A DNA stretch of 64,000 nucleotides from Sulfuricurvum sp. (GTDB taxonomy: Bacteria; Campylobacterota; Campylobacteria; Campylobacterales; Sulfurimonadaceae): positions 248,001 to 312,000 of the forward strand of contig NZ_JAUYFF010000001.1 in assembly GCF_030691015.1 (NCBI RefSeq). The letters run 5' to 3'. Numbering within the stretch: position 1 is the first letter of the stretch; each line of letters begins with the position of its first letter. Under the pieces are notes generated by a model. That model saw only the letters and a list, made by a program, of their open reading frames with translations, was not told the origin of the DNA and made no database searches. Below are positions 34,021 to 44,348 of this stretch, one piece after another. Both the position numbers and the translations under genes were made by a program.

Positions 34021-34596
34021 CTATTTATTCTCCGCATCGGTGAGGGTGAGGCAGAGGATCACTTTTTTACCGTTCGTATGAAGTACCTCAGAGGCTTCGC
34101 TAAGAGTTGTCCCCGTCGTGACGATATCATCAACCAAAATGACCTCATTTTCCGCAAATGATGTATATCGAAACTGCCGAGGATTCAACAGCCTCTCTTC
34201 GGCGCTTTTACCCGCATATTTATGGTGATTCGTCGCGCGAAGTTTTCCATACTGGGGGGTAATGTTTGGAGATTTTAATGCACGGTTTAACACCGCCGTA
34301 TGAGAGTAGCCGCTTAGTGCATGATCGTCGATGCCGAGGGAGGCGACACGATTTTCGTACTGCCACTCTTTTGCGAATGCCCCGAATGCACACTTCGCTA
34401 AAATCGTATAGATGTAGTATCCGACATCGGTATGTTTGCTCAGTAGCAGCGGTTCGATATCGTTGTAGGGAAAAAAGGAGTAGACGGGAATATTCCCAAG
34501 AATTTTGCGTTTATGGAGTTGCGGAGTTAGCAGAGAATCTCGACACGCGGAGCAGATATGTGAGAAGCTAAGCCGCTCGCACATCATGCAACGCAT
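34021..34596 (-). CDS. ComF-family phosphoribosyltransferase-like protein
   Basis: A 191-residue ComF/GntX-like protein. The N-terminus has a four-cysteine metal-binding motif (C3, C6, C16, C19 in 'RCMMCERLSFSHICSACR'), and the C-terminal half carries the PRPP loop 'VILVDDIVTTGTTLSEA'. In competent bacteria ComF aids DNA uptake; the enzyme activity is unknown. It starts two bases after lepA and ends next to the convergent acquired pentapeptide gene. Confidence 0.9.
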   Translation of the reverse strand: MRCMMCERLSFSHICSACRDSLLTPQLHKRKILGNIPVYSFFPYNDIEPLLLSKHTDVGYYIYTILAKCAFGAFAKEWQYENRVASLGIDDHALSGYSHTAVLNRALKSPNITPQYGKLRATNHHKYAGKSAEERLLNPRQFRYTSFAENEVILVDDIVTTGTTLSEASEVLHTNGKKVILCLTLTDAENK

Positions 34597-34598
34597 AA

Positions 34599-36389
34599 CT
34601 AGTCCATTTTGAGGACGGACATAAATGCCTCTTGGGGAAGCTGAACTTTCCCGATCGCTTTCATCCGTTTTTTACCCTCTTTTTGTTTGTCGAGGAGTTT
34701 ACGTTTACGGGAGATATCCCCGCCATAACATTTGGCGGTAACATTTTTACCCATCGATTTGACCGTCTCGCGGGCAATAACACGATTACCGATACTCGCT
34801 TGGATCGCCACTTCGAAAAGCTGACGCGGGACAATCTCTTTCATGTTCGTAACCAATGCTCGGCCGCGCATATCGGCAGACGTGCGCGGAACGATAACGC
34901 TGAGGGCATCGACTACATCTCCCGCCACACGAACATCGAGTTTGACCAAATCACCCTGACGAAATTCGATAGGATCGTAGTCGAAACTCGCGTATCCTTT
35001 CGACGTTGATTTGAGTTTATCGTAAAAATCAACGACGATTTCGTTCATCGGCATGACATAGATGAGCATGACGCGTGTCTCATTGAGATACTCCATCTTC
35101 TCTTGCATGCCCCGTTTATTGGTCAAAAGGGTGATCACATTCCCCAAATAATCGGTCGGAACGATCACCGTTGCTCGAACATACGGCTCTTCGATTTTCT
35201 CGATCGTTTGCGGCTCAGGAAGTTCACTCGGATTTTGGACTTCAATCATCGTTCCATCGGTCTTGTAAACTTTATAGATAACGGACGGTGCGGTTGCGAT
35301 AAGATCGAGATTAAACTCCCGCTCTAGTCGCTCTTTAACGACCTCCATGTGAAGCATCCCCAAAAAGCCGACACGGAACCCAAAGCCTAGAGCAACCGAT
35401 GTTTCCGGCTCATAACTGAGGCTACTGTCGTTGAGTTTGAGTTTATCGAGAGCATCGCGCACCGCTTCAAACTCATCGGTATCGATAGGGTAAAGCCCCG
35501 CAAATACGAACGGTTTAGCAGGGGCATATTCACCCACCGGTTCACGCGTCGGATTTCGTGCATCGGTAATCGTATCGCCGACACGGATAGATCCCACCTC
35601 TTTAACCCCCAAGATCACAATCCCGATCTCTCCGGCTTTGATCGCTTGCGTTTTTTGGCGACGAAGCGGGTGAGGGTACATCAACTCCAGCACTTGATGG
35701 TTTTCATCATTGTGCATCAGCTTAATCATCTGCCCCATTTTGATCTCACCATCAAACACACGTACCAGTGCCATAGCCCCTTGATACGCATCAAACCATG
35801 AATCGTAAATAATCGCTTTGGTCGTAGCGGATGGGTCACCGCTAGGTGCAGGGATACGATCGACGATCGTATCGATCAGTTCACGGATACCGACCCCTGT
35901 TTTGGCTGAAATCATCACCGCATCGGTGGCATCGATCCCGATGGTTGTTTCAATCTCCTCAGCTACCCGTTCCGGCTCTGCGGCGGGGAGATCGATTTTG
36001 TTGATAACGGGGATGAGGGTGAGGTTGTTTTCCATCGCCATATAGACATTCGCGATGGTTTGTGCCTCAACCCCTTGTGCCGCATCGACAATCAGTAAGG
36101 CTCCGTCAGACGATGCAAGTGACTTACTTACTTCATAGCTAAAATCGACGTGGCCCGGAGTATCTATCAGATTGAGGATGTAATGCTTGCCCTCTTTAAC
36201 GTAATCAAGACGAACACTTTGGGCTTTAATCGTAATCCCGCGCTCTTGCTCGATATCCATCGTATCCATCATCTGTTTACTAAGCTCACGGTCACTGACT
36301 GCTCCGCACTCTTGGATGATACGGTCGGCTAACGTACTTTTACCGTGGTCAATGTGGGCAATGATTGAAAAGTTGCGAATATTATCCAT
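34599..36389 (-). CDS. lepA: Elongation factor 4 (LepA)
   Basis: A 596-residue translational GTPase. G1 'AHIDHGKST', G3 'DTPGHVDF', G4 'NKIDLP' are intact; the C-terminal domain unique to LepA ends '[21 protein letters not shown]'. It acts on the ribosome, affecting assembly or back-translocation. Full length. One base overlaps prs upstream; comF follows. Confidence 0.98.
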   Translation of the reverse strand: MDNIRNFSIIAHIDHGKSTLADRIIQECGAVSDRELSKQMMDTMDIEQERGITIKAQSVRLDYVKEGKHYILNLIDTPGHVDFSYEVSKSLASSDGALLIVDAAQGVEAQTIANVYMAMENNLTLIPVINKIDLPAAEPERVAEEIETTIGIDATDAVMISAKTGVGIRELIDTIVDRIPAPSGDPSATTKAIIYDSWFDAYQGAMALVRVFDGEIKMGQMIKLMHNDENHQVLELMYPHPLRRQKTQAIKAGEIGIVILGVKEVGSIRVGDTITDARNPTREPVGEYAPAKPFVFAGLYPIDTDEFEAVRDALDKLKLNDSSLSYEPETSVALGFGFRVGFLGMLHMEVVKERLEREFNLDLIATAPSVIYKVYKTDGTMIEVQNPSELPEPQTIEKIEEPYVRATVIVPTDYLGNVITLLTNKRGMQEKMEYLNETRVMLIYVMPMNEIVVDFYDKLKSTSKGYASFDYDPIEFRQGDLVKLDVRVAGDVVDALSVIVPRTSADMRGRALVTNMKEIVPRQLFEVAIQASIGNRVIARETVKSMGKNVTAKCYGGDISRKRKLLDKQKEGKKRMKAIGKVQLPQEAFMSVLKMD

Positions 36390-37318
36390 TAGCTGAACAA
36401 ACTGTTGACACTTTCATTATGATAAACACGACGAATGACTTCGGCGAAGAGAGGGGCAACACTTAAAACCTTGACTTTATCGCTTTGACCGCGAAGAACT
36501 AAGGTATTGGAGATGACAAGTTCATCAAGCTCACCGTTGTTGATATTCTCATACGCGTTTCCGCTGAGAACACCGTGAGTAGCACAGGCCATAACCGATG
36601 TTGCACCCCGTTTTTTCAAAGCAGCCGCCGCTTTAACCATTGTCCCTGCCGTATCGACCATATCATCGATCATAATGATATCTTTACCGGCAACGTCACC
36701 GATGATGTTCATCACTTCCGACTCGTTCGCTTTTTCACGACGTTTATCGACGATAACCATATCTAGACCCAATTTTTCGGCAAAATAACGTGCGCGCGCT
36801 ACCCCGCCGATGTCCGGAGAAGCAATAACAGGATTTGAGAGATTTTTAGAGCGAATGTACTCTTCAAAAATAATCGCCCCGTAGAGGTTATCGACCGGGA
36901 TATCGAAGAATCCTTGAATCTGACCTGCGTGCAAATCGATCGTCACGACACGGTCGATCCCCGCTGTTTCGAACATATCGGCAACAAGTTTCGCGGTGAT
37001 AGGGACACGAGGAGCCGCTTTACGGTCTTGTCGTGCATATCCGAAATACGGAACAACCGCTGTGATTGAGTTAGCAGATGAGCGGCGAAGGGCATCGGTC
37101 ATAATCAACAATTCCATCAAATTATCATTCGATGGTGCACCCGTTGATTGGATGATAAAAACATCGCGTCCGCGAACACTCTCGGAGATTTGAACGTTAA
37201 TCTCTCCGTCACTGAAACGTTTGATTAGAGCTTTGGAGAGGGGAACATCGAGGGTTCTGCACACTTCCGCCGCAAACTCGGTACACGCTGAACCGCTGAA
37301 AATTTTATATCCGCGCAT
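36389..37318 (-). CDS. prs: Ribose-phosphate pyrophosphokinase
   Basis: A 309-residue class I PRPP synthetase, making PRPP from ribose 5-phosphate and ATP for purine, pyrimidine, His and Trp synthesis. '[10 protein letters not shown]', the divalent metal site '[12 protein letters not shown]', and the PRPP loop '[13 protein letters not shown]' are intact. Normal length. It starts 65 bases after argJ and runs into lepA. Confidence 0.98.
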   Translation of the reverse strand: MRGYKIFSGSACTEFAAEVCRTLDVPLSKALIKRFSDGEINVQISESVRGRDVFIIQSTGAPSNDNLMELLIMTDALRRSSANSITAVVPYFGYARQDRKAAPRVPITAKLVADMFETAGIDRVVTIDLHAGQIQGFFDIPVDNLYGAIIFEEYIRSKNLSNPVIASPDIGGVARARYFAEKLGLDMVIVDKRREKANESEVMNIIGDVAGKDIIMIDDMVDTAGTMVKAAAALKKRGATSVMACATHGVLSGNAYENINNGELDELVISNTLVLRGQSDKVKVLSVAPLFAEVIRRVYHNESVNSLFS

Positions 37319-37383
37319 GGGTCTTCCTGTTGCCTATAAATTATCGCGATTATAGCAACCTATCACTTTAGTAACGGTTAAAA

Positions 37384-38571
37384 TTATGTGCGATAGTCAG
37401 CGTTTATCTTTACGTATTCATGCCCTAGATCACATCCGTACGCAATGAATTCACCGTCTTGTAACCCGATATCACAATGTATCGTAAAGGCACTTTTTTG
37501 CATAACGCTCGCGGCGAGAGGTTCAAGTTTTTCATCAAACAACAACTCCCCTTTTTTGTAGACGCATACCTCATCAAACCAGATACTCAAAAACGCTTCA
37601 TCACACATAATCCCGCTGGCACCGACCGTAGAAGCGATCCGTCCCCAGTTGGGATCTTGACCGAACAGTGCTGTTTTAACGAGGAGTGAATTACTGAGTG
37701 CTTTCGCCGCGATTTCCGCCTCTTTATGGTTAATCGCTCCGCTTACCTTATACGTAACAAGCTTCGTAGCTCCCTCACCGTCACGTACCATCTCCTTGGC
37801 TAAAAAGAGCATAATGGATTCTAGCGCTTCTTTGAAAGCTTCCGGATGAAACACTCCGCTCTCCCCGTTCGCCATTACCAACACAGTGTCGTTCGTCGAG
37901 GTATCCCCATCGACACTCGCGGCATTAAACGTCGTATGGACACCCTCATCGAGAATACTTTGCATGGTTGTCTTATCTACCGCCGCATCGGTCGTAATAA
38001 AACAGAGCATTGTCGCCATCGCAGGATTGATCATCCCCGCACCCTTCGCCATCGCACCGATACGAAACGATTTTCCATCCTCTAATACCACTTCATAAGC
38101 GATCCGTTTCGAGAAGGTATCGGTTGTCATAATCGCTTCGGAAGCATTGATCCCCTCGCGAGCGGTAAGATCGAAATGCATCGCCCCTTCAATAATCTTC
38201 GCTTTCGGTAGACGTACCCCGATAACTCCCGTCGAACTCATCACAGGGTTTTGGATCACGGGAAATTTCTTTTGCACTGCCGATAAAACATCGTCTATAT
38301 CATCGATTCCGGCACGTCCTGTCATCGCATTGGCATTTTTGGCGTTGATCAGGACAAAATTTCCTTCAAACTCTCCCTGTGCACGAAAATGGCGTATCGG
38401 GGCCGCCGTCATTTTATTGGTGGTAAACACCGAGGCAATCGCACACGGCTTTTGTGAATAGATAAAAGCGAGGTCTTTGGCCCCCTCTTTTTTTAATCCG
38501 ATGTGTATCCCATCAGCAAAGAACCCTTTTGCCGCACACACACCGCCTTCAATAGCTTTTAATTTATACAT
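37384..38571 (-). CDS. argJ: Bifunctional ornithine acetyltransferase/N-acetylglutamate synthase
   Basis: A 395-residue self-cleaving Ntn enzyme of the cyclic arginine pathway. The cleavage site is 'KGAGMINPAMATML', with the new N-terminal Thr acting as nucleophile. 'INAKNANAMTGRAG', 'GVIGVRLP' and the C-terminal 'YVKINADYRT' are typical. Overlaps the K+ channel stop by eight bases. Confidence 0.97.
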   Translation of the reverse strand: MYKLKAIEGGVCAAKGFFADGIHIGLKKEGAKDLAFIYSQKPCAIASVFTTNKMTAAPIRHFRAQGEFEGNFVLINAKNANAMTGRAGIDDIDDVLSAVQKKFPVIQNPVMSSTGVIGVRLPKAKIIEGAMHFDLTAREGINASEAIMTTDTFSKRIAYEVVLEDGKSFRIGAMAKGAGMINPAMATMLCFITTDAAVDKTTMQSILDEGVHTTFNAASVDGDTSTNDTVLVMANGESGVFHPEAFKEALESIMLFLAKEMVRDGEGATKLVTYKVSGAINHKEAEIAAKALSNSLLVKTALFGQDPNWGRIASTVGASGIMCDEAFLSIWFDEVCVYKKGELLFDEKLEPLAASVMQKSAFTIHCDIGLQDGEFIAYGCDLGHEYVKINADYRT

Positions 38572-39700
38572 ACTTAAGTTCCTCCGGTTTTTCTTGTTTT
38601 TTCACCAATGCTTTGGTAAACAAAATCCCTTTCTGAGTCCCGATAACCAGCAGTTTAGACTCACTCATAACTAAAACATCCCCTTTGGGCATCGGCATCA
38701 TTTTTCCGTCTTTTTTCGTAATTCCGATAACGGATACATTTGCGATATCGCGTAAATGGGTCTCTTTAAGCTTTTTAAGAACCATCCAGCTCGTTTTAGG
38801 GACAAATATCTCTTCCATATCGAGCGGAGTATCGCTTTTATATAAAAACTGCTCGAGTAAATTTTCCATGTCGGGACGTGCGGCCATTGCCGTGATACGC
38901 TGCGCGGTCAATTTCGTCGGAGAGACCACCGTATCGGAACCCAGTTTTTTGAGTTTATCGATATCGTTCACACCCTCTGCCGAACTGATAACATAATAAG
39001 GTGCAGGAATCTTATGCTCTTTTTCAAAGAGTCGCACCGATGCGATAAGGGCAATATTGTCCGCAATGGAACTCGATAACGTAATAAGCCCTTTGGCAGA
39101 ACTGAGATGCGCTTTTAGCATCGCCTCTTCCGTATGGGGTTCGGCTTGAATATAATAGGGATATTTATACTGCTTTGCCAGTGCTTCCATATCTTCTCTC
39201 GGATCGATTACAACAAAAGGAATTTGATTCGCTCGCAGCTGTTTTGTCACCTGCACCGCATATTCATTATGATAGCAAATGACAAAATGCTTTTTAAGAC
39301 GGGCAATCCGATACAACATTTTTCTCTCCTTCAAAATTTGCTTGAGTTCTCCGCGATTAATCACATCAACGATAATACCTATTGCTAGCGTAAATACTGC
39401 AAATCCAAAAATAATAAGGGTAATCGTGAAAAGTTTACCTAGAGGGGAAAATTCTCCCTCTCCGAGAGATCCAAATCCAACCGTCGTGAAGGTGTATCCC
39501 GTTTGGAATAATGCATTGATAAGAGTATGGCCTTCGATGTACATATAGCCGAGCGTGCCGAAAATCATACAAAGCTGGATTAAAATCAGGGGGGTTCTAA
39601 AAGGGAGAAACTGAGCGTATAACTCAGCATTCAAAGTGATATCAGGCTTGGGAGAAGGCTCCCAATTGAGAAATTTCTGTAACTTTTGAATAAGATTCAA
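38564..39700 (-). CDS. K+ channel with RCK/TrkA-type regulatory domain
   Basis: A 378-residue protein: N-terminal segment, membrane helix near 35-55, pore loop with filter T73-V-G-F-G-S78, second helix near 87-108, then an RCK_N domain (~125-245) and RCK_C domain (~295-370). The filter is TVGFGS instead of the usual TVGYGD. The first RCK strand 'HFVICYHNEYA' lacks the GxGxxG nucleotide loop, so NAD(H) binding is doubtful. It should conduct potassium and aid K+ homeostasis. It lies between rpmB and argJ. Confidence 0.87.
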   Translation of the reverse strand: MNLIQKLQKFLNWEPSPKPDITLNAELYAQFLPFRTPLILIQLCMIFGTLGYMYIEGHTLINALFQTGYTFTTVGFGSLGEGEFSPLGKLFTITLIIFGFAVFTLAIGIIVDVINRGELKQILKERKMLYRIARLKKHFVICYHNEYAVQVTKQLRANQIPFVVIDPREDMEALAKQYKYPYYIQAEPHTEEAMLKAHLSSAKGLITLSSSIADNIALIASVRLFEKEHKIPAPYYVISSAEGVNDIDKLKKLGSDTVVSPTKLTAQRITAMAARPDMENLLEQFLYKSDTPLDMEEIFVPKTSWMVLKKLKETHLRDIANVSVIGITKKDGKMMPMPKGDVLVMSESKLLVIGTQKGILFTKALVKKQEKPEELKYV

Positions 39701-39721
39701 CGTATACCCTTCAGGGGACGT

Positions 39722-39910
39722 TTACGAATCTTTTTTCAATGTACGAAGTTCAGAAGCAGCGATTTTAAGTTTTTTGGTAGTACCGTCTTCAAGCGTTACG
39801 CGAACAGTACGAAGGTTTGGTAAAAAACGACGCTTAGTTCTATTTTTCGCGTGAGAAACATTGTTTCCGCTCATCGGGCCTTTACCGCTAATAGCACATT
39901 TTCTTGCCAT
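39722..39910 (-). CDS. rpmB: 50S ribosomal protein L28
   Basis: A 62-residue L28, started at the ATG at 39910 ('[21 protein letters not shown]') with AAGGAGCC upstream; a longer open frame to 39979 has no family support. '[13 protein letters not shown]' is conserved. An inverted repeat, GTAAAC-5-GTTTAC (39954-39970), lies in its leader/promoter region. Confidence 0.97.
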   Translation of the reverse strand: MARKCAISGKGPMSGNNVSHAKNRTKRRFLPNLRTVRVTLEDGTTKKLKIAASELRTLKKDS

Positions 39911-40070
39911 TTTGAGGCTCCTTGCGTAAATTTTAGTTGCGAATTTTATCGCAGTAAACCCAAAGTTTACCTTAAGCAACGGATCAACCTCATATAAAGG
40001 CTCCTTTAATCATTAGACGATTACAATTAGCGGACTCTATTAAAATAATTAAGATCGGATGCTGTGATAC

Positions 40071-40880
40071 GTGGTTACTCAAGAACAAATTTTGCTTTAC
40101 ATCCAAAATATCCCCCCTGCCCCCTTTGTCGTCAAGCAAACACTTGATTATGTACGGGTCGGTGACCTAACCAAAGCGGCCAAATGTGCAGAAGAAGATC
40201 CGGCACTTAAGCTGTATCTCAGAACGCTGGTAAACCGTCCTATCTACGGGTTTCGCAATGAAGTAAGTGATTTATCGCAAATCTTTAGTATCCTCGGTAT
40301 TTCTACCGCACAACAAATTTTATATAACTATTTAATGACCCTTTTGGCTCCAAAAGAGTGGGGACTTTTCAACCTCAGTTCCCAAGCTTTTTATGACTTG
40401 CAGGCCTCACTCAGCCGTAAATGGGCAAAAATTCTTACTCATCTCAATCTTCTCAATCACGATAACGAAAGTGCTATTACCCTTTTGCCGGCCAGTATTA
40501 TTGTCTGTGATGCCCTATTCGGTGAGTACAAAAGCGAAGTGGAACAGCTCAGAAGTGTTAAAGCATTGGATTACAATACTATTCTTCATAGGCTCACCAA
40601 AATGAGTTTGTTTGATATTTGTACCGAGATTGCACTAAAATGGGAAATATCCCCCTCTATCAGCCGCATCGTCCATGCCTCATCCGGCTTGGATCAAGAG
40701 TTGGCAGCAAACGACAAAATATTGGCGCAATGGATGCATTTATTGCTCTTTTATGAATTAAGCCAAAGTACGTACGTAAGTGCAGGACTCAATGAATTCG
40801 TTGAATTCCAAATTGAATTTGTCCAAGAGATATATGAATCCTTTATGCAGGTGGTGGAGTACGATGAGACCAACGGTTAA
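40071..40880 (+). CDS. HDOD-domain signalling protein
   Basis: A 269-residue soluble protein with an HDOD-type domain over most of its length: 'IPPAPFVVKQTLDYV', 'AAKCAEEDPALKLYLRTLVN', 'GFRNEVSDLSQIFSILGI' (ending in the usual LG-hydrophobic turn). HDOD domains lack the metal-binding residues of HD phosphohydrolases and act in signalling. Start is GTG; no strong ribosome site. It overlaps the CheX-like gene by 17 bases, so the two products probably work together. Confidence 0.8.
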   Translation: MVTQEQILLYIQNIPPAPFVVKQTLDYVRVGDLTKAAKCAEEDPALKLYLRTLVNRPIYGFRNEVSDLSQIFSILGISTAQQILYNYLMTLLAPKEWGLFNLSSQAFYDLQASLSRKWAKILTHLNLLNHDNESAITLLPASIIVCDALFGEYKSEVEQLRSVKALDYNTILHRLTKMSLFDICTEIALKWEISPSISRIVHASSGLDQELAANDKILAQWMHLLLFYELSQSTYVSAGLNEFVEFQIEFVQEIYESFMQVVEYDETNG

Positions 40881-42258
40881 AGGGCGCATTGCCATCTTCC
40901 ACCCGCAAGGATTTTTGGATGGGAACAATGCCCCCTCATTTCTCACTATCGATGATATCAAAGCGACCGAATCACTTAACATCGATATGCTTTTGGTATC
41001 ACTGAAAAAAGTGATCTTTTTTAACAAAAACGGCTTGGATGTTTTTATTCGCCTTTTGGACAGTATCCGATCGCATAAGCATATAGCGGTTGGTTTATGC
41101 GATTACGATTCCGCTAAATTCGCTACGATCAATAAATTTTACGGCAGCACTCTCACTTTTTCTCTTTTCCGTACCGAAAAAATTGCCGAGCTTTTTGTGC
41201 CTAGCAATAAAAACGACTCCAAAACCGTTCTGTTGTACAATGAAGATGCATCGCAACGTTCAGCTATGGCGATTGAACTGTTCGATTACGGCCACAATCC
41301 CGTTATCGCCCAAAGTAAAAAAGAGTTTGAAGAAAAAAAGCAGAGTCCTGATCTCTATTACGCCATTATTGAAGAGACCTATTTAGGATTGTTCGGTCAA
41401 AAAATTGCAACCCGTGTTACCGGCAATGCCATTATTTATACCATTGCCAATTTTTTAGATGCTGAAATCACCGATACGTTTAACATCGCCTACCACAACA
41501 ACTCTCTCAACGTCGGATTTCGACTCTTTATTTTTGACGCGTACAAAGTGGTATCGATGAATATCCATGCCCTTAACTTTTTCACCAAACTCGCCTCATC
41601 TGCGGCCGAATATAACGCTTCTATTTGTTTTGTAGGATTGACGTTTGAAAAAACGCCGCAAAGTTTTAAAAACGATCTCGAAGATGCCGGAATCATGTTT
41701 TTTGATCAAATGGAAGATATCCTTAAAAATAAAGAGTTGCTGCAAGAGCTCGGCGGAAGCAGCTCTTCTTCCTCTAAACAAATTCGAACCCTCACAAAAG
41801 CACTTATTAATGAACTCCCCGGTTTTATCGATGCCACTGTTTCAACTATTGCCATGATGACCAATGCTCAAGCGGTTAAAGAGTCGATGAACATCCAAAC
41901 GTTGGAAATTAAAAACGCCGCAAATCAATACGCTAGTTCCATTGGATTTTACGGCGATTTGGACGGAATGATTATCCTAATCTTCCCTAAAGATATTGCA
42001 AAAAAAGCATGTTCACTCCTCATTGGAGAGGATAGCGAAGACGAAGAGGCGATACTTGACTCACTGGCGGAGTTTGTAAACATCATCGGCGGACGTGCAA
42101 AAGCCCTCTTGGGTGAGAAAAAAAACCGTGTCGATATTACCCTTCCTCGTACGTATGCAGATGTTAATTCTCTTTTAGAAATGGCACAAAACAAAAAAGG
42201 GGTTCAAGTTAATTTGCGTTTCGAGGGGAGCAACTTTATCTTTTTCCTCACGAGGTAA
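40864..42258 (+). CDS. CheX-like protein with N-terminal STAS-like domains
   Basis: I start this 464-residue protein at the ATG at 40864, with GGAG seven bases upstream; an upstream frame from 40780 is covered by the HDOD gene. The C-terminal ~150 residues match CheX/CheC phosphatases: 'LDSLAEFVNIIGG' with E403 and N406 in the ExxN active site that dephosphorylates CheY-like proteins. The first ~300 residues resemble STAS-type domains ('GRIAIFHPQGFLDGNNAP', 'ASSAAEYNASICFVGL'). A serine run marks the linker at about residue 300. It may remove phosphate from CheY or another receiver. Confidence 0.72.
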   Translation: MRPTVKGRIAIFHPQGFLDGNNAPSFLTIDDIKATESLNIDMLLVSLKKVIFFNKNGLDVFIRLLDSIRSHKHIAVGLCDYDSAKFATINKFYGSTLTFSLFRTEKIAELFVPSNKNDSKTVLLYNEDASQRSAMAIELFDYGHNPVIAQSKKEFEEKKQSPDLYYAIIEETYLGLFGQKIATRVTGNAIIYTIANFLDAEITDTFNIAYHNNSLNVGFRLFIFDAYKVVSMNIHALNFFTKLASSAAEYNASICFVGLTFEKTPQSFKNDLEDAGIMFFDQMEDILKNKELLQELGGSSSSSSKQIRTLTKALINELPGFIDATVSTIAMMTNAQAVKESMNIQTLEIKNAANQYASSIGFYGDLDGMIILIFPKDIAKKACSLLIGEDSEDEEAILDSLAEFVNIIGGRAKALLGEKKNRVDITLPRTYADVNSLLEMAQNKKGVQVNLRFEGSNFIFFLTR

Positions 42259-42277
42259 GAGTACCAAAGCTAGCTAC

Positions 42278-42309
42278 AAATCTTTTTCGCTAAAATAACG
42301 AAAAGATTT
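42278..42309 (+). terminator. Stem-loop between the CheX-like gene and rpe
   Basis: AAATCTTTTTCG and CGAAAAGATTT pair over 11 bases with one bulge and a nine-base loop, ending 16 bases before rpe. The T tract after it is short (TTTTCT), so it may be a weak terminator or an RNA processing site. Confidence 0.45.
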
Positions 42310-42325
42310 TCTAAAGGTGTCCACC

Positions 42326-42967
42326 ATGCTCGTTGCCCCCAGTGTCCTCTCTGCCGATTTCGGTAATTTAGCGCGCGATGTCCGTGCCATTTGTGACGCA
42401 GGGTGCGATTTGGTGCATGTCGATGTTATGGATGGACACTTTGTCCCCAATCTCACCATCGGGCCGGTTGTTGTCAGCGCGATTGCTGCGTCAGCCACTA
42501 AACCCCTTGATATCCATCTTATGGTTCAAAACAATACCTTTTTTGTCGATCTGTTCGCTCCACTCAAACCCGAATATATTACCTTTCATATCGAAGAGGA
42601 AAAGCATCCTCATCGTCTCGTCCATTATATCCGTTCACTCGGGATCAAACCGGGGATCGTCCTTAATCCTCACACCCCCGCTGAAGCGATAGAATATCTC
42701 CTCGGTGATGTTGACATGGTACTGGTTATGTCGGTTAATCCGGGATTCGGAGGCCAAAAGTTTATACCAAGTGCTGTTGATAAGATCCGACGCCTTAAAA
42801 CACTTCGCGATTCCATCAATCCGAACTGCCTTATTGAAATCGACGGCGGGGTAGGCAGTTCCAACATAGCTCTGCTCAAAGATGCCGGAGTCGATGTGTG
42901 TGTAGCAGGAAGCTATGTATTCGGCTCAAAGGACTATAAAACTGCGATTGATAGCCTAAAAGTATGA
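42326..42967 (+). CDS. rpe: Ribulose-phosphate 3-epimerase
   Basis: A 213-residue TIM barrel that interconverts ribulose 5-phosphate and xylulose 5-phosphate. 'VAPSVLSADFGNL' opens the family; 'VHVDVMDGHFVPN', 'DIHLMV', 'MSVNPGFGGQKF' and 'EIDGGV' carry the metal and phosphate sites. ATG at 42326 is chosen over a GTG at 42317 because AAAGG fits it with a nine-base spacer. Overlaps trpF by four bases. Confidence 0.97.
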   Translation: MLVAPSVLSADFGNLARDVRAICDAGCDLVHVDVMDGHFVPNLTIGPVVVSAIAASATKPLDIHLMVQNNTFFVDLFAPLKPEYITFHIEEEKHPHRLVHYIRSLGIKPGIVLNPHTPAEAIEYLLGDVDMVLVMSVNPGFGGQKFIPSAVDKIRRLKTLRDSINPNCLIEIDGGVGSSNIALLKDAGVDVCVAGSYVFGSKDYKTAIDSLKV

Positions 42968-43551
42968 GAGTCAAGATTTGCGGTATCACCAATCTTGAAG
43001 ATGCCCTTCTAGCAATCAATGCGGGAGCCGATGCACTCGGTTTTGTATTTTATCCTGAGTCACCTCGCTATATATCCCCTAAAAATGCTTGTACTATCAT
43101 CAAAAATCTCCCCCCTTTTGTTGAAAAAGTAGCTTTGTTTGTCAATGAAACGCCTGAAACAATCCGCTCTATCTGCCTAGAGACAGGTTGTACTTTGGCA
43201 CAAATCCATTTTGATGTAACAGACGATTTTTTTACCCACATCCATTTCCCTTCACTGCGTGTTGTACGTGCCAAAAAACGAGAAGATATCCTTGAGTATG
43301 CCGATGAATACCGTCTCGTAGATGCTTATTGCGAAAGCTTTGGCGGAAGCGGAAAACGGTTGAATATCGAATGGTTCGAGGGAATTGAGTGTTCTAAAAT
43401 TATCCTTGCAGGAGGACTTGATCCCGAGAATGTCGCCGATTTAAAGCCTTATGGATTTTACGGTGTCGATGTCAGCAGCGGTGTTGAAGCATCATATGGA
43501 AAAAAAGATCCCCTCCGTGTTGCCTCTTTTATCAAAAGGGCCAAAGCGTGA
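42964..43551 (+). CDS. trpF: Phosphoribosylanthranilate isomerase
   Basis: A 195-residue TIM barrel of tryptophan synthesis. 'VKICGITNLEDA' contains the catalytic Cys; 'GADALGFVFYPESPR', 'AGGLDPENVADL' and 'GVDVSSGVE' are diagnostic. It sits between rpe and an exonuclease, overlapping both by four bases, away from the other trp genes. Confidence 0.97.
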   Translation: MRVKICGITNLEDALLAINAGADALGFVFYPESPRYISPKNACTIIKNLPPFVEKVALFVNETPETIRSICLETGCTLAQIHFDVTDDFFTHIHFPSLRVVRAKKREDILEYADEYRLVDAYCESFGGSGKRLNIEWFEGIECSKIILAGGLDPENVADLKPYGFYGVDVSSGVEASYGKKDPLRVASFIKRAKA

Positions 43552-44348
43552 AAATATTAGACCCGAAAGTTTTAACCCGCTTGAGTAAAAACGGTATCCC
43601 GAAAGAGGAGTTTGAATCTTCTCTAGGCAGTGAAGCCGACCTCACCTTGGAGCTTCTCAAAGCCCAAGGGATGAATATCATTTTAGAGAACGGTGTCTAT
43701 CGCTTTCGAAGTAGCACAACATCAGTTGAAGATACCCTTTTTTGTATTGTCGATGTAGAATCTAACGGTTCCAAACCCTCTCATCATCAAATCATTGAAA
43801 TCGGTGCCGTGAAGCTCCAAAACGGAAAAATACTTGATACGTATGAAAGTTTAGTCTATTGCACCGATATCTCTGATCAAATTCAAGAGATTACAGGAAT
43901 CAAAATTTCACAAACCCTGAAAGCCCCTTCTCTGAGTAAAGTGATGCGTGAATTTCGTCTCTTTTTGGGAGATGCCGTGTTTGTAGGGCATGATGCGAAG
44001 TTTGACTATAATTTTGTTTCGGCTATGATGGAGAGAGTCGGACTGCAACGGCTTTTGAACCGTTCATTGTGTACGATAGATTTGGCCGAACGTACCTTTG
44101 AATCGGAACGATACGGCTTAGCCTATCTCAACGAACAGCTTGAGCTTTACCGTGATGCGACACACCACCGCGCCCTCTCCGATGCCATGACGACAACCAA
44201 ACTGCTCAAACGAACCCTTAAACTTCTTCCGACTTCACTACATACGACAGAAGAATTGATTGCTTTTTCAAAAGAGGCAAAAAAAATGAAACGGTTGAAA
44301 CCGGAGAAAAAAGAGAAACAGGAAAAAGAGAAAAAAGGGGAAGAATAA
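43548..44348 (+). CDS. DnaQ-like 3'-5' exonuclease
   Basis: A 266-residue protein with a ~60-residue N-terminal extension, then a DEDDh exonuclease: 'CIVDVESNGS' (Asp-Glu), 'FVGHDAKFDYNF' (Asp) and 'HRALSDAM' (His-Asp). It is likely the proofreading subunit of DNA polymerase III or a related nuclease; its place after rpe matches a dnaQ gene recalled in Campylobacter jejuni. The C-terminus is a long Lys/Glu tail. Start is GTG overlapping trpF. Confidence 0.87.
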   Translation: MKILDPKVLTRLSKNGIPKEEFESSLGSEADLTLELLKAQGMNIILENGVYRFRSSTTSVEDTLFCIVDVESNGSKPSHHQIIEIGAVKLQNGKILDTYESLVYCTDISDQIQEITGIKISQTLKAPSLSKVMREFRLFLGDAVFVGHDAKFDYNFVSAMMERVGLQRLLNRSLCTIDLAERTFESERYGLAYLNEQLELYRDATHHRALSDAMTTTKLLKRTLKLLPTSLHTTEELIAFSKEAKKMKRLKPEKKEKQEKEKKGEE

